Below are positions 17,442 through 25,667 of a stretch of DNA of 64,000 nt, piece by piece. The notes beneath the pieces were generated by a model. That model was not told the DNA's origin, ran no database searches, and saw only the letters and a list, made by a program, of their open reading frames with translations. The DNA is from Lapillicoccus jejuensis (GTDB lineage Bacteria > Actinomycetota > Actinomycetes > Actinomycetales > Dermatophilaceae): assembly GCF_006715055.1 (NCBI RefSeq), contig NZ_VFMN01000001.1, positions 3,410,001 to 3,474,000 of the forward strand, given 5' to 3'. How positions within the stretch are numbered: position 1 is the stretch's first letter; the number at the start of each line of letters is the position of its first letter. The position numbers and the translations under genes are program-made.

Positions 17442-18782
17442 GTGAGCACCGCCTCGGTCGTGAGCACCCTCCCGCTGCGCGCCGACCGCGACTTCCGTCG
17501 CTACTGGTGGGCGCGGGTCGTGTCGGTGACCGGCACGGTGGTCACCACGGTCGCGCTGCCGGTGCTGGTCTACCGGCTGACCGGGTCCCCCGGGCTCACC
17601 GCGCTGACGACGACGCTCGAGGCGCTGCCCTACCTGCTTGTCGGGCTCGTCGCCGGGGCGGTCGCCGACCGGGTCGACCGGCGCCGGCTGATGGTCGCCG
17701 CCGACCTGGTCAACGTGGTCGTCGTCGGGTCCGTGCCCCTGGCGTGGTTCCTCGGGCACCTCACCGTGCCGCACGTCCTCGTGACGGCCTTCCTCGTCCA
17801 GACGGTGTTCACGTTCTACGACGGCGCGAACTTCGGCGCGCTGCCGGTGCTCGTCGGCACCGCCCGGGTCGCCGACGCCAACGCCGCGGTGTGGAGCGTC
17901 GGCGGGGTCGTCGACCTCGTCGGGCCGGCCGCCGCCGGGGCGGTGCTCGCGGTGCTGCACCCGGCCGAGCTGCTCGTCGTCGACGCGGCGTCGTACGCCG
18001 TCTCCGCGGTGCTCGTGGCCCGGATCGGTCGTCCGCTCTCGCGGACCCGGGAGCGACGGGGCGGCCGGGCCGCCGTCGTGGGGGAGGTCCGCGAGGGGCT
18101 GGGGTTCCTCTGGCGGCACACGGGGGTGCGGACCCTGACCTTCATGGGGACCCTGCAGTCCGCGGCCGGCGGCGGGTTCATGGCCCTCTTCGTCCCGTGG
18201 TCGGACCGGGTGCTCGGGATCGGGACGTCCGGGTGGCGGTTCGGGCTGGTCTACAGCGTGTGGGGGATCGGTGGTGTCGCCGCGGCGACGGCCAGCGCCC
18301 GGCTCCAGCGACGGCTCGGGGCGACGCGGGTGTGCCTGCTCGCGATGCCGCTGTCCGCGGCGGCGGGCATCGCGGCCACCCTCACCCGCTCGTGGGTCGT
18401 CGCGGCGCTCGTCCTCGTCGCCTGGGGGGTGGCCTACCAGCTCGTCCTCGTCGCGAGCATCACCTACCGGCAGACGGTGACCCCGGAGCACCTGCTCAGC
18501 CGCGTCAACACGACCGCGCGGATGCTCGCCTGGGGCGTCGGCTGGTCGCTGGGGGCGGTGGCCGCCGGCGCGCTGGCCGGCGGGCTGGGCGTCCAGCGCA
18601 CGATGCTCGTCCTCGCCTGCGCGAGCGTCCTCGCGGCCCTGCTGGGCTGGTTGTCCCCCTTGCGCTCGGGCGACCCGCACGACCGTGCCGAGCGGGCCGG
18701 GCGGGCGGACGGCTCGCCGGACGACCATCTGGTGGGCGCCCCCGACGGGTCGCCGCGGGGGGCTGAGAGCATGGACGCGTGA
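17442..18782 (+). CDS. MFS transporter
   Basis: This 446-residue protein has about twelve hydrophobic helices and the MFS loop 2-3 signature GAVADRVDRRRLM. It resembles the enterobactin-exporter-like (MFS_3) group; the substrate is unknown. It starts with GTG one base after the uvrB stop and overlaps the next start by 4 bases (GTGA). It is thus cotranscribed with uvrB and would share the damage-inducible promoter. The last 40 residues are hydrophilic. Confidence 0.85.
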   Translation: MSTASVVSTLPLRADRDFRRYWWARVVSVTGTVVTTVALPVLVYRLTGSPGLTALTTTLEALPYLLVGLVAGAVADRVDRRRLMVAADLVNVVVVGSVPLAWFLGHLTVPHVLVTAFLVQTVFTFYDGANFGALPVLVGTARVADANAAVWSVGGVVDLVGPAAAGAVLAVLHPAELLVVDAASYAVSAVLVARIGRPLSRTRERRGGRAAVVGEVREGLGFLWRHTGVRTLTFMGTLQSAAGGGFMALFVPWSDRVLGIGTSGWRFGLVYSVWGIGGVAAATASARLQRRLGATRVCLLAMPLSAAAGIAATLTRSWVVAALVLVAWGVAYQLVLVASITYRQTVTPEHLLSRVNTTARMLAWGVGWSLGAVAAGALAGGLGVQRTMLVLACASVLAALLGWLSPLRSGDPHDRAERAGRADGSPDDHLVGAPDGSPRGAESMDA

Positions 18783-19975
18783 AGGCGCTCCTGCTCGAGA
18801 AGATCCACCCCGACGCCCGCGCGACCCTCGAGGCCTCCGGCTACGAGGTCCACGAGCACCCGGGAGCGATGGACGAGGCCGAGCTCGTGGCGGCGCTGCC
18901 GGGCGTGCACCTGCTCGGCATCCGCTCCGGCACCCGGGTCACCCCGGCGGCCCTCGACGCCGGGACCGACCTGCTCGCGGTCGGGGCGTTCTGCATCGGC
19001 ACCAACCAGATCGACCTCGAGGCGACGACCGCGCACGGGGTGGCCGCCTTCAACGCGCCGTTCTCCAACACCCGCAGCGTCGTCGAGCTGGCCATCGCCG
19101 AGATGATCGCGCTCACCCGGCGGCTGACCGAGAAGAGCGACGCGCTGCACCGCGGCCTGTGGGACAAGTCCGCCAAGGGCGCGCACGAGATGCGCGGCCG
19201 CACACTCGGCATCATCGGCTACGGCAACATCGGCAGCCAGCTCTCCGTCCTCGCCGAGGCGCTCGGGATGGGCGTCGTCTACGTCGACGGCGACGACAAG
19301 CTGCCGATGGGCAACGCCCGGGCGCTCCCGTCGCTCGAGGAGCTGCTCCAGGTCGCCGACGTCGTGAGCATCCACGTGGACGGGCGGATCGGCAACGCCG
19401 GGCTGTTCGGGGCCAAGGAGTTCGCGGCGATGAAGCCCGGCTCGGTCTTCCTCAACCTCTCGCGCGGGTTCGTCGTCGACACGGCCGCGCTCGCCGACGC
19501 CGTGCGCAGCGGCCACCTCGCCGGCGCCGCCCTCGACGTCTTCCCCGTCGAGCCCAAGGCGCAGGGCGACGGCTTCGAGTCCGAGCTGCGCGGGCTGCCC
19601 AACGTCATCCTCACCCCGCACGTCGGCGGGTCGACCGAGGAGGCGCAGCGCGACATCGGCCGGTTCGTCTCGGGCAAGCTGCGCGACTACGTCGAGCGCG
19701 GCAGCACCTCGCTGAGCGTCAACCTGCCGACGGCGCTGCTCGACGGCCCGCCGTCGGCGCACCGGCTCGCGCTGCTGCACAGCAACGTCCCCGGCGTCCT
19801 CGCCCGCGTCAACCAGCTGCTCTCCGAGCACGACGTCAACATCGAGGGCCAGGTGCTGGCCACCCGCGGCGAGCTCGGCTACGTCGTCACCGACATCGCC
19901 GCCGCCCCGTCCCCCGAGGCCGTCACCGCCCTCGAGGCCATGGCCGAGACGGTCCGCCTGCGCCGCCTGGGCTGA
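18779..19975 (+). CDS. serA: D-3-phosphoglycerate dehydrogenase, E. coli SerA type
   Basis: This 398-residue enzyme oxidises 3-phosphoglycerate, the first step of serine synthesis. It has the D-2-hydroxyacid dehydrogenase fold: NAD motif GIIGYGNIGSQ, catalytic arginine in LNLSRGFVV, and catalytic histidine in LTPHVGGSTEEAQ. A C-terminal ACT domain (about 325-398) suggests feedback inhibition by serine. It is the short E. coli-like form, without the extra domain of the roughly 530-residue mycobacterial SerA. Because of the 4-base overlap with the MFS gene, expression is tied to the uvrB operon. Confidence 0.92.
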   Translation: MKALLLEKIHPDARATLEASGYEVHEHPGAMDEAELVAALPGVHLLGIRSGTRVTPAALDAGTDLLAVGAFCIGTNQIDLEATTAHGVAAFNAPFSNTRSVVELAIAEMIALTRRLTEKSDALHRGLWDKSAKGAHEMRGRTLGIIGYGNIGSQLSVLAEALGMGVVYVDGDDKLPMGNARALPSLEELLQVADVVSIHVDGRIGNAGLFGAKEFAAMKPGSVFLNLSRGFVVDTAALADAVRSGHLAGAALDVFPVEPKAQGDGFESELRGLPNVILTPHVGGSTEEAQRDIGRFVSGKLRDYVERGSTSLSVNLPTALLDGPPSAHRLALLHSNVPGVLARVNQLLSEHDVNIEGQVLATRGELGYVVTDIAAAPSPEAVTALEAMAETVRLRRLG

Positions 19976-19978
19976 CGC

Positions 19979-19998
19979 GCGCCGCCGTACGGCGGCGC
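19979..19998. terminator. Palindromic terminator between serA and the terC-family gene
   Basis: GCGCCGCCGTACGGCGGCGC is a perfect 20-base palindrome placed between two convergent stop codons only 29 bases apart. Confidence 0.65.
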
Positions 19999-20004
19999 CT
20001 GCGG

Positions 20005-20994
20005 TCAGGCGACGGGGGTGGCCTGCCGCTCGTCGTGGCGGGTCTTGAGCAGGCTGGCGACGGTCGTCGTGCCGAGGATGACGACGATGGCGCCGAGCGA
20101 CACCGAGATGGGGATCTCGGGGACGGGCAGGCCCTCGCCGCCGTTGACGAACGGCAGCGTGTTCTCGTGCAGGGCGTGCAGGACGAGCTTGACGCCGATG
20201 AAGGCGAGCAGCACGGCCAGGCCGAGGCTGAGGTAGACGAGCTTCTTGAGCAGGCCGCCGATGAGGAAGTACAGCTGCCGCAGACCCATGAGGGCGAAGA
20301 GGTTGGCTGCGAGGACGAGGTACGGCTCCTTGGTCAGACCGTAGATCGCCGGGATCGAGTCGAGCGCGAAGAGCAGGTCGGTCGTGCCCAGCGCGAGGAT
20401 GACGATGAACATCGGCGTGACGAGCCGCTTGCCGTCGACCCGCGTCGTCAGGTGCGCCCCGGCGAACTCCTTCGTCGCCGGCAGGCGCCGCTCGACCCAG
20501 GCGAGGAAGCGGTTCTCCTGGTACTCGTCGTCGTCGCTCTCGCCGCCGGTGGCCAGCTTGACCGCGGTGTAGACCAGGAACGCGCCGAAGAGGTAGAAGA
20601 CCCAGGCGAACTGGTTGATGACGACGGCACCCAGCGCGATGAAGATGCCGCGCAGCACGACGGCGATGATGATGCCGACGAGCAGCGCCGTCTGCTGCAG
20701 CTTCTCGGGCACCTTGAAGCTGGCCATGATGAGCAGGAAGACGAAGAGGTTGTCGACCGAGAGGCTGTACTCGGTCAGCCAGCCGGCGTAGAACTCGCCC
20801 GCGTAGCGCCCTCCGGCCAGCGCCCAGACGCCGACCCCGAAGGCGACGGCCAGCCCGACGTAGAAGCCCAGCGCGATGGCGCACTCGCGCATCGACGGCA
20901 CGTGCGGGCGCCGCCCGATGACGACGACGTCGACGGCGAGAGCCAGCGCCATGACGGCGATGGTGGTGATCCAGACCCAGGTGGGGACGTTCAC
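20005..20994 (-). CDS. TerC-family integral membrane protein (predicted Mn exporter)
   Basis: This 329-residue membrane protein has about nine hydrophobic segments and the TerC hallmarks LTEYSLSVDNLFVFLLIM and TDLLFALDSIPAI, with membrane-embedded aspartates. Characterised homologues (Alx, MeeY/MeeF) export manganese or help metallate exoenzymes. The GTG at 20994 follows GGAAGG by 10 bases; a longer frame would run through the riboswitch. Regulation by a yybP-ykoY riboswitch upstream agrees with a manganese role. Confidence 0.92.
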   Translation of the reverse strand: MNVPTWVWITTIAVMALALAVDVVVIGRRPHVPSMRECAIALGFYVGLAVAFGVGVWALAGGRYAGEFYAGWLTEYSLSVDNLFVFLLIMASFKVPEKLQQTALLVGIIIAVVLRGIFIALGAVVINQFAWVFYLFGAFLVYTAVKLATGGESDDDEYQENRFLAWVERRLPATKEFAGAHLTTRVDGKRLVTPMFIVILALGTTDLLFALDSIPAIYGLTKEPYLVLAANLFALMGLRQLYFLIGGLLKKLVYLSLGLAVLLAFIGVKLVLHALHENTLPFVNGGEGLPVPEIPISVSLGAIVVILGTTTVASLLKTRHDERQATPVA

Positions 20995-21029
20995 GGGCGG
21001 GCAGCCTTCCGGTCGGCGACATGGCGTAT

Positions 21030-21155
21030 CGACCGAAGGTCTCTCCCACCGCGTCCGGTGCGGGACGGCGGCCGGCTCCCCGGGCGGCCGCTGGGGACCG
21101 CCGTGATGACGAGGACACCGTGGAGGGGATACTCCCCTTCGCGAGGTCCAGCATG
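21030..21155 (-). promoter_or_regulatory. yybP-ykoY (Mn2+) riboswitch with promoter, upstream of terC-family gene
   Basis: Reading the minus strand, the conserved GAAGGGGAGTA begins at 21140 and AGAGACCTTCGG closes the aptamer near 21034. P1 is CGAAGG (21141-21136) paired with CCTTCG (21039-21034). A -10 candidate CATGCT (21155-21150) starts the RNA almost at P1. The 3' strand of P1 (CCTTCGGTC) can alternatively pair with GACCGGAAGG (21014-21005), which contains the ribosome site, giving 9 bp with one bulge. Mn2+ binding would stabilise P1 and free the ribosome site, turning translation on. Confidence 0.88.
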
Positions 21156-21189
21156 GCACAGGGGTGTGCTGCGGACCGCCGAGGGAACG

Positions 21190-21227
21190 CCCTGTGGACA
21201 GGGATTGTTCCCAGCCGGCCCACAGGG
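21190..21227 (-). terminator. Terminator of the NlpC/P60 gene
   Basis: Outer arms CCCTGTGG and CCACAGGG enclose an inner GGGA-TTGT-TCCC stem, 6 bases beyond the stop of the NlpC/P60 gene. It separates that gene from the riboswitch transcript. Confidence 0.7.
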
Positions 21228-21232
21228 AGCGC

Positions 21233-22024
21233 TCAGAGTGGCAGCACGAACCGTCCGGCGCCGCTCAGCGTCTCCTGCCGGGGTGGGGTGAGCGCCTCCT
21301 CGACCAGGCCCTGCCCGGTCTCCGGGGCGTGCACCATGGCGCCGGGCCGGACGACGACCCCGACGTGGTACGCCCGGGTCGCGCCCGGCTTGGTGAAGAA
21401 GTACAGGTCGCCGGGTCGCACCTCGTCCAGGTCGACCGGCTCGGCCGCGTCCTGCTGGTCGTCGGCGTCGCGGGGGACGACGAGCCCGAGGGCGCGGAAC
21501 CCGTGGTGGACCAGCCCGCTGCAGTCGAGCCCGTACGGCGTCGCGCCCGCCCAGAGGTAGGGCAGGCCGAGATGGCGCCGGGAGACGCCCAGCAGCGGGT
21601 GCTCGGCCTCGGCGGCGAGGCGCGCGACCTGCGGGTCGACGTCGGGGAGGGGTGGGACCCCCGCCTCGCCCGGGTCACCCGGCTCGCTCAGGTGGGCGGC
21701 GCGCACCCAACCGGGGTAGCCGCGCGGGTCGAGCGAGCTCGGCTGCCACGGCGCCACGACGTGCACCCACCCGGGCAGGTCGGGGTCCTCGTCGTCGACG
21801 AGCACCGGCTCGCCCAGGGCGAGCTGGGTGTCGAGGCGGCCGTGCAACCCCAGCCGCCCGTCACCGTCGTGGCCGTCGGTGGGGCGCTCGTCGAGCAGCG
21901 CCAGCCACCCGGTCACGTCGGGCGAGGCGGCCGTCGCGGCGGCGTCCACCGCCCGCGGGGAGTCGGCCCTCGTCCACACGTTGGCGACCGGGACGGTGAC
22001 GTGGGCGAGCCGGGAGGACGTCAT
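21233..22024 (-). CDS. NlpC/P60-family cysteine peptidase
   Basis: This 263-residue protein has an N-terminal SH3-like region (about 5-115) and a C-terminal NlpC/P60 domain. The catalytic cysteine is C168 (YGLDCSGLVHH), followed by H220 (YHVGVV) and a polar third residue near H232. The layout resembles YkfC-type gamma-D-glutamyl-L-diamino-acid endopeptidases that recycle cell-wall peptides. No signal peptide is evident, which fits cytoplasmic peptide recycling rather than wall hydrolysis. The ATG at 22024 begins the conserved part; an upstream ATG adds 28 Gly/Pro-rich residues. Confidence 0.85.
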   Translation of the reverse strand: MTSSRLAHVTVPVANVWTRADSPRAVDAAATAASPDVTGWLALLDERPTDGHDGDGRLGLHGRLDTQLALGEPVLVDDEDPDLPGWVHVVAPWQPSSLDPRGYPGWVRAAHLSEPGDPGEAGVPPLPDVDPQVARLAAEAEHPLLGVSRRHLGLPYLWAGATPYGLDCSGLVHHGFRALGLVVPRDADDQQDAAEPVDLDEVRPGDLYFFTKPGATRAYHVGVVVRPGAMVHAPETGQGLVEEALTPPRQETLSGAGRFVLPL

Positions 22025-22094
22025 CCCGCCATCCAAACACGGACCGCCCGACCCGCCGAGCCGGGAACCGCCGTCGACCGCGACCGGGCTGGGC

Positions 22095-22106
22095 CAGACT
22101 GGCGGC
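22095..22106 (+). promoter_or_regulatory. Possible leaderless promoter of the FMN oxidase gene (-10 CAGACT)
   Basis: CAGACT is followed by 6 bases and ATG 22107, and no ribosome site is seen. The hexamer lacks the usual first T, so this is tentative. Confidence 0.4.
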
Positions 22107-23186
22107 ATGCTGCCGCTGCTCCAGGACGTCCGCCGGCGCGCTCACCAGGTCGTGCCCGCCCCCGCCCTCGACTACCTCGAGACCGGGTCGGGGCAGGAGG
22201 TCACCCTCGGCGAGGCGGAGCAGGCCTGGCGCGACTGGCGCCTCGTCCCGCAGATCCTCGCCGGCGTCGGACCGCTCTCGAGCATCTCGACCGCGACGCG
22301 CGTCCTCGGCGACGTCGTGGCGACCCCGGTGCTGGCCGCGCCGACGGCGTACCACCGCTTCGTCCACGACGAGGGCGAGCTCGCGACCGCGCGGGGCGTC
22401 GCCGCGGCGGGCTCGCTCATGGTGCTCTCCTCGCGGGTGACCGTGCCGCTCGAGGACGTCGCCGACGCGCTCCGGGCCGGTGGCACCCCGTGGTGGTGGC
22501 AGTCCTACCTCGTCGGCGAGCGCGCCGTCACCGCCGGCCTCGCCGAGCGCGCCGTCGCGGCGGGGGCCACCGCGATCGTGCTCACGGGCGACACGCCGTA
22601 CGTCTCCGTCCGCACCCGCACCGCGTCGGGCCCGGTGCCCGTCGACGAGGAGGTGCTCGCCGTCAACATGGCCCGCCACGTGCCGCGCGGGGCCGACCTG
22701 TCCACCGCGCTCGCGCAGGCGCCGGCGAACCTGGCCGACATCCGCTGGCTGCACGAGCTCACCGGCCTGCCGGTCCTCGTCAAGGGCGTCCTCGGCGGCG
22801 AGGACGCGCAGCGCTGCCTCGAGGCGGGCGCCGCCGGGGTCGTCGTCAGCACCCACGGCGGACGCCAGCTCGACCGGGTCGTCGCGAGCGCCCACGTGCT
22901 GCCCGACGTCGTCGAGGCGGTCGGCGGGGCGGCGCCGGTCCTCGTCGACGGCGGGATCCGCACCGGGATCGACGTGCTCGTCGCGCTCGCGCTCGGCGCC
23001 GACGCCGTCCTGCTCGGGCGACCCGTCGTGTGGGGTCTCGCGGCCGGTGGTGCTCAGGGGGTGGGCGACGTCCTCGGCGCGGTGACGGCCGACCTCGCCC
23101 ACGGGATGGGCCTGCTCGGCGCCGCCGACGTCGCCGGGGTCCGCGCGGCGCGGCACCGGGTCGTCCCGGCCGGCCTGCGCCGATGA
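22107..23186 (+). CDS. FMN-dependent alpha-hydroxy-acid dehydrogenase/oxidase
   Basis: This 359-residue flavoprotein is related to lactate oxidase, lactate dehydrogenase and glycolate oxidase. It has a (beta/alpha)8 barrel with the catalytic pair H250/R253 in STHGGRQLD (Thr replaces the usual Asn), the FMN lysine in LVKGVLGGEDA, and the phosphate site VDGGIRTGIDVL and LLGRPVVWGL. The exact substrate is open. It is the first gene of a five-gene run: its stop overlaps the next ATG by 4 bases. It is divergent from the NlpC/P60 gene with 82 bases between the starts. Confidence 0.88.
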   Translation: MLPLLQDVRRRAHQVVPAPALDYLETGSGQEVTLGEAEQAWRDWRLVPQILAGVGPLSSISTATRVLGDVVATPVLAAPTAYHRFVHDEGELATARGVAAAGSLMVLSSRVTVPLEDVADALRAGGTPWWWQSYLVGERAVTAGLAERAVAAGATAIVLTGDTPYVSVRTRTASGPVPVDEEVLAVNMARHVPRGADLSTALAQAPANLADIRWLHELTGLPVLVKGVLGGEDAQRCLEAGAAGVVVSTHGGRQLDRVVASAHVLPDVVEAVGGAAPVLVDGGIRTGIDVLVALALGADAVLLGRPVVWGLAAGGAQGVGDVLGAVTADLAHGMGLLGAADVAGVRAARHRVVPAGLRR

Positions 23187-24067
23187 CCGTCCCCGCGCTG
23201 CCGGGCGGCGCGGTGCAGCGCCTGCGCGACCTCGTCGCCGCCGCGCCGGGCGAGGTCGCCCTCGCCGTACGGCGCCACGACGGCGCGGCCCTCGACGTGG
23301 GCGCCGACCGGGTCGTCCCCTCGGCCAGCACGATCAAGGTGCCCGTCCTCGTCGCCGTCCTGCGCGCCGTCCAGGACGGCCGGCTCGCCCTCGACGAGCC
23401 GGTGCCGCTGCCGCCGCCGGGGGAGCGGGTCGGGGGCAGCGGCCCGCTCGAGCTGCTGCCGTCGCTGACCGCCCTGCCCGTGCACGAGCTGCTGCTGCTG
23501 ATGATCTGCCTCAGCGACAACGACGCGACCAACGTCCTGCTCGACCGGCTCGACGAGGTCGTCGGCCCCGGCGCGGTCGCCGCCGCGCTCGCGCTCGTGC
23601 CGACCCGCGCGACCCACCTACGCCGCCGGCTCATGGACGCGCAGGCCGCGGCACGCGGCCTGCAGAACGAGACGACCGCGGCCGACCTGGTCGACCTGCT
23701 CGTCGCCCTGCGCGAGAGGCGCCTGCTCGACCACGAGCGCACCGGGGTCGCGCTCGACGTGCTGGGCCGGCAGCAGTTCCGCGAGGGCCTGCCCGCCTAC
23801 CTGCCCGAGTCGGTGCCTGTCGCCTCGAAGACCGGCGAGATCTTCGGGGTCCGCGCCGACGTGGCGCTGGTCGAGCCCCAGCCGGGCCGGTGGGCGGTCG
23901 TGGCCGTCGTCGCGACCGGGCTCGGGCGCGGCGGGTCGGGCACCGACATCGTGTCCGCCGCGGGCCGCGACCACGGGACGAGCGTCCTGCCGACCTTCGC
24001 CGCGGTGGGGGAGGTCGTCGCGTCCCTCGTCGGCGTGGGACATGCGAGCGAAACACGGGCTCACTAG
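23183..24067 (+). CDS. Class A beta-lactamase-like serine hydrolase
   Basis: This 294-residue protein has the three penicillin-recognising motifs: S49-T-I-K52, S111-D-N113 and K216-T-G218. The class A deacylation motif E166-x-x-N is not recognisable; the matching stretch reads THLRRRLMDAQAAARG. No signal peptide is present, so it probably stays in the cytoplasm. Both points argue against a resistance enzyme and for a peptide or ester hydrolase of unknown substrate. The 4-base overlap with the gene before, and the ATP-grasp gene 10 bases after, place it in a peptide-related cluster. The TAG stop doubles as a -10 box. Confidence 0.82.
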   Translation: MTVPALPGGAVQRLRDLVAAAPGEVALAVRRHDGAALDVGADRVVPSASTIKVPVLVAVLRAVQDGRLALDEPVPLPPPGERVGGSGPLELLPSLTALPVHELLLLMICLSDNDATNVLLDRLDEVVGPGAVAAALALVPTRATHLRRRLMDAQAAARGLQNETTAADLVDLLVALRERRLLDHERTGVALDVLGRQQFREGLPAYLPESVPVASKTGEIFGVRADVALVEPQPGRWAVVAVVATGLGRGGSGTDIVSAAGRDHGTSVLPTFAAVGEVVASLVGVGHASETRAH

Positions 24068-24077
24068 GGTCGGCGAC
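24065..24077 (+). promoter_or_regulatory. Leaderless promoter of the ATP-grasp gene, overlapping a stop codon
   Basis: TAGGGT at 24065-24070 starts with the TAG stop of the serine hydrolase gene. Seven bases later comes GTG 24078, which favours this start over the ATG at 24042. Confidence 0.65.
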
Positions 24078-25667
24078 GTGAGCGCGCCGTTCGAGGTGTA
24101 CGAGGCGAGGGGACCGGTCGAACCGACGCCGGACACGCCGTACGACGAGATGTTCGCGCCCGACGCGAGCGTGCGACCCGGGTACGCCGCCCTGGGCCGG
24201 CGGGTGCAGCAGATCGGCCCCGAGGACCTGCACGTGCGGGCCGAGTCGCTCTCCCGCTCGTACGTCGACCAGGGCGTCACCTTCGACCTCGGCGGCGTCG
24301 AGCGGCCCTTCCCGCTCGACCTCGTCCCGCGGCTCATCGAGCCCGACGTGTGGGCGCCGGTCGAGCGCGGCGTCGCCCAGCGGGTGCGGGCCCTCGAGGC
24401 GTTCCTCGACGCCGTCTACGGCGAGGGCCGGCTGTTCCGCGACGGGGTGATGCCGCGGCACGTCGTGCTCTCCTCGCCGCACTTCCACCGCGTCGTCCAC
24501 GGGCTGGAGCCGGTCGGCGGGGTGCGGGTGCACGTCGCCGGGATCGACCTGGTCCGCGACAACGCCGGCACCTTCCGCGTCCTCGAGGACAACGTGCGGG
24601 TGCCGTCCGGCGTGTCGTACGTCATGACCAACCGCCGGGCGATGGCGACGGCGCTGCCCGAGGTGTTCGCCGACCACCGGATCCGCCCGGTGGCGCGCTA
24701 CCCGCGCCAGCTGCTCGCCGCGCTGCGGGCGACCGCCCCGGCCGGGGTCGCCGACCCGACGGTCGTCGTCCTCACCCCGGGCGTCTACAACTCGGCCTAC
24801 TTCGAGCACGCGCTGCTCGCGCGGCTCATGGGGGTCGAGCTCGTCGAGGGCCGCGACCTCGTCTGCCGCGGCGGTCGGGTGCTCATGCGGACGACGAACG
24901 GGCTCGAGCCGGTCCACGTCATCTACCGCCGCGTCGACGACGAGTTCCTCGACCCGGTCCACTTCCGCGCCGACTCGCTGCTGGGCGTCGCCGGGATCGT
25001 CAACGCCATGCGGGTCGGCAACGTCACCGTCGCCAACGCGCTCGGCAACGGCGTCGCCGACGACAAGCTCGTCTACACCTACGTGCCGGACCTCATCCGC
25101 TACTACCTCGCCGAGGACCCCGTCCTGCCCAACGTCGACACGTGGCGGATGGAGGAGCCGGCGCACCGCGAGGAGGTGCTCGACCGGCTCGACGAGCTCG
25201 TCCTCAAGCCGGTCGACGGCTCCGGCGGCAAGGGCATCGTCATCGGCCCGCGCGCGAGCCGCGCCGAGCTCGACGAGCTGCGCGCGAAGGTGCTCGCCGA
25301 CCCGCGCGGCTGGATCGCGCAGCCCGTCGTCCAGCTCTCCACCCACCCGACCTTCATCGACGGGGCGCTGCGGCCGCGGCACGTCGACCTGCGCCCGTTC
25401 GCCGTCAACGACGGCCGCGAGGTGTGGGTGCTGCCCGGCGGCCTGACCCGGGTCGCCCTGCCCGAGGGCGAGCTCATCGTCAACTCCAGCCAGGGCGGCG
25501 GGTCGAAGGACACCTGGGTACTGTCGCGCTCGGCCCTGCCCGGCGCCACCGCGCGGCTCGTCCAGGAGCCGCCCACCGGCCGCCTGGATCTGCGGCAGAT
25601 GGAGCAGCAGCAGCAGCAGTCCGGCGGGGCGCCGTACGGCGACGTCGTGGGGGGTGCGCCGTGCTGA
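24078..25667 (+). CDS. Circularly permuted ATP-grasp protein (DUF404/DUF407 type)
   Basis: This 529-residue protein is a circularly permuted ATP-grasp. Family features are PYDEMFAPD near the N terminus, the RVLEDNVRVPSGVSYVMTNR block, and LVLKPVDGSGGKGIVIGP, the nucleotide-binding segment. Related proteins are predicted ligases forming peptide or amide bonds, but no reaction has been firmly assigned to this subgroup that I know of. A glutamine run (MEQQQQQ) lies near the C terminus. The stop overlaps the alpha-E gene start by 7 bases. Confidence 0.9.
   Translation: MSAPFEVYEARGPVEPTPDTPYDEMFAPDASVRPGYAALGRRVQQIGPEDLHVRAESLSRSYVDQGVTFDLGGVERPFPLDLVPRLIEPDVWAPVERGVAQRVRALEAFLDAVYGEGRLFRDGVMPRHVVLSSPHFHRVVHGLEPVGGVRVHVAGIDLVRDNAGTFRVLEDNVRVPSGVSYVMTNRRAMATALPEVFADHRIRPVARYPRQLLAALRATAPAGVADPTVVVLTPGVYNSAYFEHALLARLMGVELVEGRDLVCRGGRVLMRTTNGLEPVHVIYRRVDDEFLDPVHFRADSLLGVAGIVNAMRVGNVTVANALGNGVADDKLVYTYVPDLIRYYLAEDPVLPNVDTWRMEEPAHREEVLDRLDELVLKPVDGSGGKGIVIGPRASRAELDELRAKVLADPRGWIAQPVVQLSTHPTFIDGALRPRHVDLRPFAVNDGREVWVLPGGLTRVALPEGELIVNSSQGGGSKDTWVLSRSALPGATARLVQEPPTGRLDLRQMEQQQQQSGGAPYGDVVGGAPC

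Noticed and set aside
21190-21227. DnaA box or origin (TGTGGACA)
   Set aside because: Only one imperfect box is present and it is part of the NlpC/P60 terminator stem; no dnaA/dnaN nearby.
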